Shown here piece after piece: positions 56,740 to 64,000 of a stretch of 64,000 bases of DNA (its first letter is position 1; each line of letters opens with the position of its first letter). Origin of the DNA: Allorhizobium pseudoryzae (GTDB lineage Bacteria; Pseudomonadota; Alphaproteobacteria; Rhizobiales; Rhizobiaceae). Location of the stretch: positions 124,001-188,000 of the forward strand of contig NZ_CP049241.1 of assembly GCF_011046245.1 (NCBI RefSeq). The letters run 5' to 3'. The notes under the pieces were generated by a model. It worked only from the letters and a program-made list of their open reading frames with translations. It ran no database searches and was not told the origin of the DNA. The translations under genes and the position numbers were made by a program.

Positions 56740-57438
56740 TCAGAGCATGCTGTCGATAAGGGCAGACATGGCTTCAACCGACATGTCTCCAGAATAGCGG
56801 TTGCCGTTGATCAGGAAGGTGGGCGTCGAATTCACGCCAAACTCCTCGGCGCCCCGCTTCATCGTGGCGTTCACATCATCGAGAAGCTTCTGGTTCGTCA
56901 AGCAGGCGGTGAAGCTCTCCTGTGTAAAACCAGCGAGTTTCGACTGCTGCAGCAAGGCCGCGCGGACATTGCCATCGGCCGGAGCCGCCCAGGCGCGCTG
57001 CTGCTTGAAGAGCATCGAGACCATGGCGTAATATTCCTTGGAGCCGGCAAGCTGCTTCGGGTCGGACGGATTGCAACGGGCCAGCATGAAGGCGGCCGTC
57101 GCGACCGGATCGAACGGGAACTCGCGCAGGATGAAGCGCACCTTGCCGGTGTCGATATATTTCGTCTTGATCGGATCGAAGGTCGTGGCGTGGAAATGAG
57201 CGCAATGCGGGCAGGTCATCGACATGTATTCGACGATCGTCACCGGCGCCTTCTCATCCCCGATCGACATTTCCGGCAGCGGACCCGGCTGCAGGACCTT
57301 GTCCATATCGACCTTGCCGGCGGATTCCGGCTTTTCCTGCGCGAAGGCTTCGGAGACCTGGCCGAGCAGCGTGAGGCTGAAGGCAGAGGCTGCGACACCG
57401 CCAAGAAGCTGGCGCCTGGAGATTGTCAACGCATTCAT
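56740..57438 (-). CDS. DsbA-family thioredoxin-like protein
   Basis: 232 aa from the ATG at 57438 (MNALTISRRQLLGGVAASAF), a Tat-like signal peptide with the two Arg; starts at 57456 or 57444 would add only a few residues. Thioredoxin domain: VTIVEYMSMTCPHCAHFH with the redox C-P-H-C, REFPFDPVATAAFMLARC, and the cis-Pro FGVNSTPTFLINGNRYSGD. It is the DsbG/ScsC-like type found next to smc in rhizobia. It forms or isomerises disulfides in the periplasm. Confidence 0.9.
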   Translation of the reverse strand: MNALTISRRQLLGGVAASAFSLTLLGQVSEAFAQEKPESAGKVDMDKVLQPGPLPEMSIGDEKAPVTIVEYMSMTCPHCAHFHATTFDPIKTKYIDTGKVRFILREFPFDPVATAAFMLARCNPSDPKQLAGSKEYYAMVSMLFKQQRAWAAPADGNVRAALLQQSKLAGFTQESFTACLTNQKLLDDVNATMKRGAEEFGVNSTPTFLINGNRYSGDMSVEAMSALIDSML

Positions 57439-57588
57439 CGGCATTGGGACACCCATTGTTCAGAAATAAGCAGTTTCATGGTCAACTTCCGTATCGTGCC
57501 GTTAGGTGGAGAACAAGCACCAGCACGAAGGGTTTTCTCAAACAATCGTGACACGCGGAAGATGAACGGCGGCTGAGCAGCCGGTCCG

Positions 57589-58092
57589 TTACGGGCGGCG
57601 GCGCGCGCCCGGCTGCATGACCGCCGTGCCCAGACGCTCGACCGCCTTCTTCAGCGCCTCGTTCTCGATGCCGTCCATCATGTCGTGCAGGCGCCGCGCG
57701 GCGTCCCCCCGCAAGGGTTGCGGCTTTCGGCGTGACTTGACCGGCGCGGAGACCGGCTTCTGCACGATGCGCACCTGGCGAACAGCCGGAAAACCGAAAA
57801 AACCGTTGATCCGCTCGATCAGTTCGCCCTGGGCATGACTGAGAAACAGCGCACGCGCGCCCTCGCAGGCAATCGTCAGCGTGCCGGGCTGGTGGCCGCT
57901 CGGCCCCTCGCTGCCATCCCGGCGCGGCCAGGCGATCTTTTCCGGTCGCGTGCAATCGGCAAAATCCTCGCCGGCGATCTCGTCCCAGGAGCCGAGGAGC
58001 GCCGTGGTGATCCCGGCCCGGCGCGCCAGGACCGGGTCCATGATGCCGTTGGCGATCTCCGCGATCTGCAGTGGAACGCGCGGCTTTGCCAT
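57589..58092 (-). CDS. DUF721 (DciA-like) protein
   Basis: 167 aa from the ATG at 58092 (AAAGG site). The DUF721 core IANGIMDPVLARRAGITTALLGSWDEIAGEDFADCTRPEKIAW ... LTIACEGARALFLSHAQGELIERINGFFG is complete. The domain is related to DciA, the loader or activator of the DnaB helicase in bacteria without DnaC. The C-terminal 55 residues are basic and disordered (SRRKPQPLRG). The waaL-like gene ends 2 bp upstream, so they may share a transcript. Confidence 0.85.
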   Translation of the reverse strand: MAKPRVPLQIAEIANGIMDPVLARRAGITTALLGSWDEIAGEDFADCTRPEKIAWPRRDGSEGPSGHQPGTLTIACEGARALFLSHAQGELIERINGFFGFPAVRQVRIVQKPVSAPVKSRRKPQPLRGDAARRLHDMMDGIENEALKKAVERLGTAVMQPGARRRP

Positions 58093-58094
58093 GG

Positions 58095-59339
58095 TCAGAC
58101 CTTTCTTTCCGCCGTCAGCGTCAGCATGTTCCAGCGGCGGAACTGCGCCATGTGGCAGCCGAAGAACAGCATGCTCGTGGACAGGCACAACTCATGATAG
58201 AACGGATCGTGCAGCAGGCCAAACGTGGCCACGCTGCCATAAAAATAGACGGCGCAGCGGCGAATGCTCCCCTGCGATGTCTGGCGAAACACGGTCAGCA
58301 GAAGAGCGGTCGGGATCGCAAACAAAAGCACCAGGCCAACGACGCCGTTAGCCAGCAGTTCCTGAAGCACGAAATTATGCACGTGTTTGAAGCCGTCGAT
58401 CATGCCGGCATGACTGCCGGCCTCGACCTTCATCAGGGCGAACATGTCCATCAGGCCGACGCCGGTAAAGGGGTGCTGCTTGATCACCGCGAGCGCCGAG
58501 GCCCACATGGTCAGACGGATATCCCCCGATTCCATGTTGTAGGTATTGGCGCCGGCCACATAATATTCGTAGACGCTATAAAAGCGGTCGATGAGCATGT
58601 CCTGCACCGGCGGCAACAGAAGCAGGGCGCCCATGCCGATCAGCAAGGCGGCATAACTGCGGTTGCGCACACGGGGCCGCCAGCCGAGGCTCCAGAAGAA
58701 GAATTCGGCGACGAACAGCACCGGCACCAGGATCAGGACCGCCCGCGTTTCGGTCAGGAAGATCGGGAAGCTGGCAAGCGCGATATACTGCAGGCCGTTC
58801 GGCAGGAAGCGCGGCGGCTGATCGAGACGGATCGTTGCGACAATCGCGCCCAAGAGAACCAGAAGCGCCACGATCGCAGCATTGCCGCCACCGCTGTAAC
58901 GTTCCAGATCATGCCCGTGATACATCAACATGCCGAACGCGACGGCAAAGGCCGCAAGACTGCCGATGCGGGTGCTCAGCACGAAGGTTCTGAGCGGCCG
59001 GCGCACGAGACAGAGGCCGGGTCCGATGAAGGTTGCGCCGAACAGCAGAAGCATGAAACCGAGCTGACGGTTCCCCGTCTCGAGTTCACCCCGCATGGCA
59101 ATCAGGAAGATCGACCAGGCACAATAGAGAACGACGACGCCATAAGCGGACAGCACGTAGGAGCGGGTTCGGCGCGGATTTGAGAAGACCACATAGAGGC
59201 CGCAGATCGCAAAGAAGCTCGCAATCCCGACAGGTCCCGGCAGATAGAGCGGAAACATGATGCCAGCAAGCCCGAGCACCCAAAGGTCTATCCGCCGGCG
59301 CGCAAGCATAAATCTCCTGAACGACATCATCAAACTCAT
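58095..59339 (-). CDS. O-antigen ligase/polymerase family membrane protein
   Basis: 414 aa from the ATG at 59339 (AAAAGG site). About 11 transmembrane helices and a large periplasmic loop (about residues 255-330) carrying the Wzy_C/WaaL features: R-L-T-M-W-A-S-A-L-A-V-I-K-Q-H-P-F-T-G-V-G and a late HVHNFVLQELLANGVVGL, with the Arg and His that act in sugar transfer. It joins O-polysaccharide to lipid A-core or polymerises units. The GT25 gene lies upstream on the same strand (66 bp). Confidence 0.85.
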   Translation of the reverse strand: MSLMMSFRRFMLARRRIDLWVLGLAGIMFPLYLPGPVGIASFFAICGLYVVFSNPRRTRSYVLSAYGVVVLYCAWSIFLIAMRGELETGNRQLGFMLLLFGATFIGPGLCLVRRPLRTFVLSTRIGSLAAFAVAFGMLMYHGHDLERYSGGGNAAIVALLVLLGAIVATIRLDQPPRFLPNGLQYIALASFPIFLTETRAVLILVPVLFVAEFFFWSLGWRPRVRNRSYAALLIGMGALLLLPPVQDMLIDRFYSVYEYYVAGANTYNMESGDIRLTMWASALAVIKQHPFTGVGLMDMFALMKVEAGSHAGMIDGFKHVHNFVLQELLANGVVGLVLLFAIPTALLLTVFRQTSQGSIRRCAVYFYGSVATFGLLHDPFYHELCLSTSMLFFGCHMAQFRRWNMLTLTAERKV

Positions 59340-59405
59340 CTGACCTTTTAATTCCTGCAAGAACACTCGAATCCCGGTCCGGTGGACCGGGTCAAAAACC
59401 GAGGT

Positions 59406-60158
59406 CTATCTGAGGAAGGCGTAAATTGCACGCCTGAACGCTTCAGCGACGCGAAACATATGGGTCGGCATCTTCTTCAGTCCGCGCAGCTTCAATCCGC
59501 GGTAATCCGCCCGGCTGGCAATCAGCGTCTCGTTGCGCAGCGCCCCGAAATCGATGATGTTATGCTCCGTCGTATAGACCGGCACACCGTGATCCCAGGA
59601 GCGCTCCAGCGCACTGTCGAGCGGCAGCGACTGCGGCAGCATGCGCTCCGCCAACCGCGCGGCGGCCTTGGCGGTCAAAAGATAACAGGCGGACGAGCCC
59701 TGCGGCCCGAAGCGTGACAGTCCGATGCGATCGCCCATGGCGCTGGTGAAGCGGTGCCGGAAGGCGACCGTGCGATGGTTGACCAACTTGACGACACAAT
59801 CATCCGGCACGGCCTGCAGAATGGCCGCAGCCCGCTGCATCAGGTCCCGGCTAAGCGCCACATCATCCTCGATGACGAGCGCGGCCTTGCTGCCGCTTGC
59901 GACGAGATGATCGAACGCATTGATATGGCTGCGGTAACAGCCATATTCACCGGCCATCATCGGGCGGCCGTTGCGATTGCGGAAGAGATCGAGATCGACA
60001 TCCGCCCAGTCATCCTGCGCAACCTGGCTGCCATCGACACCCTTGACCCGTTCCAGCGTGATGCCGAGTTCCGCCGCCTGCCCCTCGATCAACTGGCGTC
60101 GTGCCGCCGCGCGCTCGATATTAATGAGGAGGACCGGCAATTCCATCTCTACTGCCAT
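59406..60158 (-). CDS. GT25-family LPS glycosyltransferase
   Basis: 250 aa from the ATG at 60158; GTG at 60173 and ATG at 60146 are alternatives. GT25 marks: LPVLLINIERAAARRQLIEGQ, GEYGCYRSHINAFDHLV, the metal-binding D-D in ALVIEDDVALSRD, and GPQGSSACYLLTAKAA. GT25 enzymes add Gal or related sugars to lipooligosaccharide cores. Paired with the O-antigen ligase gene downstream, it points to lipopolysaccharide outer-core decoration. It diverges from mutY with less than 40 bp between starts. Confidence 0.87.
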   Translation of the reverse strand: MAVEMELPVLLINIERAAARRQLIEGQAAELGITLERVKGVDGSQVAQDDWADVDLDLFRNRNGRPMMAGEYGCYRSHINAFDHLVASGSKAALVIEDDVALSRDLMQRAAAILQAVPDDCVVKLVNHRTVAFRHRFTSAMGDRIGLSRFGPQGSSACYLLTAKAAARLAERMLPQSLPLDSALERSWDHGVPVYTTEHNIIDFGALRNETLIASRADYRGLKLRGLKKMPTHMFRVAEAFRRAIYAFLR

Positions 60159-60197
60159 TGGCTTCAACGTCACCGCGCTCTATCACTGGGGCCGACC

Positions 60198-61292
60198 ATG
60201 ACCCATTCTCCTGACCCGATGCTTGCACAGCCCCGCCTCTCCGAGACCCTGCTTTCCTGGTATGACCGGCACCATCGGGAACTCCCGTGGCGGGTGACAC
60301 CGCGCGAGCGGGAGGCGGGTAGACGGGCCGAGCCATACCACGTCTGGCTTTCGGAAGTGATGCTCCAGCAGACAACGGTGCAGGCGGTCAAGCCCTATTT
60401 CCGTAAATTCCTCGATACCTGGCCCACCGTCAACGATCTGGCAGCCGCTCCGGTGGACGATGTCATGGCGGCCTGGGCGGGGCTCGGCTACTACGCCCGC
60501 GCCCGCAACCTGAAGAAATGCGCCGAGGCGGTGGCGGCGGAGCATGGCGGCATCTTTCCCGATACCGAAGACGGCCTGCGCTCGCTGCCGGGCATCGGCG
60601 ATTATACGGCCGCCGCCGTGGCCGCCATCGCGTTTGACCGTCCGGCCGCCGTGATGGACGGCAATGTGGAGCGCGTCATCTCCAGGCTCTACGCGATCGA
60701 TGCGCCGCTGCCGGGGTCGAAGCCCCTGATGAAGGCGAAGGTGCGGGATCTGACGCCCAGCGAGCGACCCGGCGACTTTGCGCAGGCGATGATGGATCTC
60801 GGCGCCACGATCTGCACGCCCAAACGCCCGGCCTGCGCGCTCTGTCCCTTCCGCGACGACTGTCTGGCGCTTTTGACCGACGAGCCGGAGCGTTTTCCGG
60901 TCAAGGCGGCAAAGAAGGAGAAGCCGGTGCGACTGGGCGCAGCCTTCGTGGCTGTGACGACAGACGGCGCCGTGCTCCTGCGTCGCCGCCCGGCATCCGG
61001 CCTGCTCGGCGGCATGACCGAGGTGCCGACGACCGACTGGACCTCCCGTGTCGATGGTGGCACGACGAGCGGGCATGCGCCCTTTGTCGCGGACTGGCAG
61101 ACCTGCGGCGTGGTGACCCATGTCTTTACCCATTTCGAACTGCGATTGAGCGTGTTCCGTACGCAGGTAGAGGAACCGGAGAAGGTGGAGGGATGGTGGG
61201 AGCCGGTTGCGACGCTGGAGAGCCAGGCGCTGCCGACGGTCATGAAAAAAGTCATTACCCAAGCCCTTCCACTGGCATTCAAATCGATTTAA
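60198..61292 (+). CDS. mutY: A/G-specific adenine DNA glycosylase
   Basis: 364 aa. Endonuclease III-like helix-hairpin-helix domain: VMLQQTTVQAVKPYF, LPGIGDYTAAAVAAIAFD, catalytic Asp in AAVMDGNVERVISR. [4Fe-4S] cluster C-x6-C-x2-C-x5-C in CTPKRPACALCPFRDDC. The C-terminal Nudix-like domain (from about 235) recognises 8-oxoG: GAVLLRRRPASGLLGGMTEVP and THVFTHFELRL. It removes A opposite 8-oxoG. Its promoter must overlap the GT25 gene's 5' end. Confidence 0.97.
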   Translation: MTHSPDPMLAQPRLSETLLSWYDRHHRELPWRVTPREREAGRRAEPYHVWLSEVMLQQTTVQAVKPYFRKFLDTWPTVNDLAAAPVDDVMAAWAGLGYYARARNLKKCAEAVAAEHGGIFPDTEDGLRSLPGIGDYTAAAVAAIAFDRPAAVMDGNVERVISRLYAIDAPLPGSKPLMKAKVRDLTPSERPGDFAQAMMDLGATICTPKRPACALCPFRDDCLALLTDEPERFPVKAAKKEKPVRLGAAFVAVTTDGAVLLRRRPASGLLGGMTEVPTTDWTSRVDGGTTSGHAPFVADWQTCGVVTHVFTHFELRLSVFRTQVEEPEKVEGWWEPVATLESQALPTVMKKVITQALPLAFKSI

Positions 61293-61324
61293 ATCGACAC
61301 AACATCTGAGGAGAGGACTGTTTT

Positions 61325-61939
61325 ATGACCATTGAGATCAAGCACATCGTCTTCGATATCGGCAAGGTGCTGATCCATTACGACCCGAACATTCCCTTCA
61401 GCCGTATCATTCCGGACGAGGACGAACGCCGCTGGTTCTTCCAGAACGTCTGCACCCATGACTGGAACCTGGAGCAGGATCGCGGGCGCGCCTGGCCGGA
61501 GGCCGAAGCGCTGTTGATCAAAGAATACCCGGACCAGGAGGAGCGGATCCGCGCCTTCCGCAAACACTGGCACGAAATGGTGCCGCACGCCTACGACGAG
61601 AGCGTCGCGATCATGGAAGGGCTGATCGAGGCGGGGCACGACGTGACCATGCTGACGAATTTTGCCGCCGACACCTTCAAGCGTGCCCGCGAGATGTATC
61701 CCTTCCTGAACCGTACGCGCGGTGTCACGGTGTCCGGCGAGGTTTTTCTCATCAAGCCGGTTGTCGAGATCTACCATAAGCATACGCAGGATTTCGGCCT
61801 CGATCCCACGCATACGCTGTTCATCGACGATACGGCGGTGAACGTGGAGGGTGCCCGCGCGGCGGGCTGGCAGGCCGTACAGTTTACCGATGCCGCAACC
61901 TTGCGCCGCGATCTTGGCGCCTACGGCATCACAGTGTGA
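61325..61939 (+). CDS. HAD-IA family phosphatase (YihX-like)
   Basis: 204 aa. Motif I is FDIGKVLIHYDP, where the second Asp of the usual DxD is Gly; this is normal for the YihX/HAD-IA variant-3 group (FDxGxV). Motif II TMLTNF, motif III Lys in FLIKP, motif IV FIDDTAVNVEGA. The cap is a small helical insert at residues 16-85 with CTHDWNLEQDRG. It is probably a sugar-phosphate or nucleotide phosphatase. It lies 32 bp after mutY and 13 bp before the ABM gene: likely one operon. Confidence 0.9.
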   Translation: MTIEIKHIVFDIGKVLIHYDPNIPFSRIIPDEDERRWFFQNVCTHDWNLEQDRGRAWPEAEALLIKEYPDQEERIRAFRKHWHEMVPHAYDESVAIMEGLIEAGHDVTMLTNFAADTFKRAREMYPFLNRTRGVTVSGEVFLIKPVVEIYHKHTQDFGLDPTHTLFIDDTAVNVEGARAAGWQAVQFTDAATLRRDLGAYGITV

Positions 61940-61952
61940 AGCGGAGGACAGC

Positions 61953-62246
61953 ATGGCAGACGACAAGATCTATCTCGACGGACATATCGACGTTCCCTCG
62001 AGCCGACTGGAGGCGGTTCTCGCCGCACTGCCGGAGCATATCCGGCTGACGCGGGCCGAACCCGGATGCCTGAAGTTCGAGATCTCGCCCAGCAAGACGG
62101 TCGCCGGACGACTGATCGTTTCGGAAATCTTCATCGACGAAGCGGCCTTCGAAGCGCACCAGGCGCGCAACCGCGCCTCCGACTGGTTCCGCGTCACCGC
62201 CGGCATCGAGCGGCACTTCCGCATCCGAACCGGGGATGATGCCTGA
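61953..62246 (+). CDS. ABM-domain quinol monooxygenase-like protein
   Basis: 97 aa, GGAGGA site. Antibiotic biosynthesis monooxygenase (dimeric ferredoxin-like) fold: YLDGHIDVPSSRLEAVLAAL, the conserved TRAEPGCLKFEISPS, IVSEIFIDEAAFEAHQ, and late FRVTAGIERHFRI. YgiN-type members oxidise menadiol without cofactor, but substrate is unproven here. Convergent with ccrM. Confidence 0.85.
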   Translation: MADDKIYLDGHIDVPSSRLEAVLAALPEHIRLTRAEPGCLKFEISPSKTVAGRLIVSEIFIDEAAFEAHQARNRASDWFRVTAGIERHFRIRTGDDA

Positions 62247-62263
62247 CCCGACCAGAAAAAATT

Positions 62264-62295
62264 GACGCCCGGATCTTCAGCAAGATCCGGGCGTC
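62264..62295 (-). terminator. Terminator, minus strand
   Basis: Perfect 14-bp stem GACGCCCGGATCTT/AAGATCCGGGCGTC with a 4-nt loop. T6 follows only in the minus direction, so it ends ccrM transcription about 180 nt after the stop. On the plus strand the same stem lies 17 bp after the ABM gene but lacks a T run. Confidence 0.8.
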
Positions 62296-62474
62296 ATATC
62301 CCTCTTCGGGACTGGAGAAAGGACCGAAAAAGGAAGCTCATCGACGGCGGCGGTGGATCATTGTCTCCGTGCAATGAGGAATGCCATTCCAATGTCATGC
62401 TGGCCAATGTCATGCTGGCCAAAATCACGCCGGACGGGGCGACCGTTCGCCCCTCCCCGATGTGAGACCTGCCT

Positions 62475-63680
<1,206 letters not shown>

Positions 63681-63757
63681 AAAGCCTGAAGAGCAGCCGG
63701 AAAGTGTGCGAAATAATCGCGATGGAAAGAACAACCGGTCCGTATTAGATTAACGGC

Positions 63758-64000
63758 ATGAGGAAAGATGACGCGATCAGACAGTTGACGGAACGGGCCG
63801 ACGCCATCCGGGCGCTCGGCGCGACATCGCTTTACCTGTTCGGCTCCGTCGTGCGTGACGAGGCGAAGGAGACGAGCGACCTCGACCTGTTCATCGATTA
63901 TGATCCGAAGTCTCGCTTCAACGCACTTGACCTGGTTGGGATCAAGCTTTTCCTCGAAGAGGAATTGCTGCTGGACGTTGACGTCACCACTCGCGATAGT
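63758..64000 (+). CDS. MNT-type nucleotidyltransferase, C-terminus outside window
   Basis: First 81 codons of a gene running off the right edge: MRKDDAIRQLTERADAIRAL ... The nucleotidyltransferase motif G-S-x9-D-x-D is complete in FGSVVRDEAKETSDLDLF, and a third acidic strand is seen in LLLDVDVTT. Such proteins of about 100 aa are the antitoxin half of HEPN/MNT modules and AMPylate the HEPN toxin. A HEPN gene may follow outside the window. No strong Shine-Dalgarno is visible. Confidence 0.8.
   Translation, partial: MRKDDAIRQLTERADAIRALGATSLYLFGSVVRDEAKETSDLDLFIDYDPKSRFNALDLVGIKLFLEEELLLDVDVTTRDS

Noticed and set aside
61325..61939. HAD protein with Gly in place of the second motif-I Asp, suspected inactive
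   Set aside because: This substitution is normal in the YihX-like HAD group, so it is not evidence of loss of function.
62391..62420. Tandem 15-bp repeat AATGTCATGCTGGCC x2 downstream of ccrM
   Set aside because: Only two copies and no associated feature; recorded as a minor local duplication.

Overview
The window is GC-rich, densely coded chromosomal DNA from an alphaproteobacterium, almost certainly a member of the Rhizobiaceae (Rhizobium, Agrobacterium, Shinella, Ensifer group). Evidence: a CcrM-type GANTC methyltransferase, the osmoprotection genes betI-betB-betA, the acid-tolerance pair lpiA-acvB, an asparaginase of the Rhizobium etli ReAV class, a TIGR03808-type Tat-exported repeat protein, and dispersed palindromic intergenic elements like the RIME elements of rhizobia. 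No prophage, insertion sequence, CRISPR array or rRNA operon was seen. One tRNA gene is present (tRNA-Gln, TTG, minus strand, 45397-45471).

Layout. 1-6.1 kb: a lipoprotein cut by the window edge, an atypical SDR, a Tat-exported hydrolase, an RHH/PIN toxin-antitoxin pair whose toxin is frameshifted, and a DNA-repair pair (ATP-dependent ligase and metallo-beta-lactamase exonuclease) separated by palindromic repeats. 6.1-17.5 kb: a DHA2 efflux pump with divergent MarR regulator, a PAS-GAF-GGDEF diguanylate cyclase, the Tat beta-helix protein, two GSTs, DUF2087, LysR, asparaginase and DUF3750. 17.5-22 kb: a 24-codon mini-gene with a near-maximal Shine-Dalgarno and its own terminator, a HigBA-like module with frameshifted toxin, a quinone oxidoreductase, an EAL-CBS-GGDEF protein and HdeD. 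22-27.1 kb: betI-betB-betA with an intact RelE/XRE module and repeats between betB and betA, then an orphan RHH antitoxin.

27.2-31.4 kb: a five-gene operon encoding an ECF sigma factor, a short one-TM protein, a CnrX/ZraP-like periplasmic sensor, a DUF1800 protein and a Tat-exported DUF1501 protein. The first three genes resemble the CnrYXH signalling set, but the sensor contains no His or Cys. This is the best candidate in the window for an undescribed multi-gene system. 31.5-36.2 kb: a CLC antiporter and a DctPQM TRAP transporter. 36.2-39 kb: acvB and a short lpiA that lacks the flippase domain. 39.3-44 kb: cysH, cysD and cysN (assimilatory sulfate reduction) and a LacI regulator. 44-49.4 kb: small envelope proteins, an AT-richer islet beside tRNA-Gln, a cupin, an MBL hydrolase, DUF1499 and a GT4 glycosyltransferase.

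49.4-64 kb: mostly conserved housekeeping genes: ppdK with a highly structured upstream region, an Ivy-like protein, smc, a DsbA-like protein, DUF721 (DciA-like), an O-antigen ligase and GT25 pair, mutY, a HAD phosphatase, an ABM monooxygenase, ccrM, and a MNT-type nucleotidyltransferase cut by the right edge. Start codons were chosen by family length and visible Shine-Dalgarno sites; function calls rest on motif recognition from the sequence alone.
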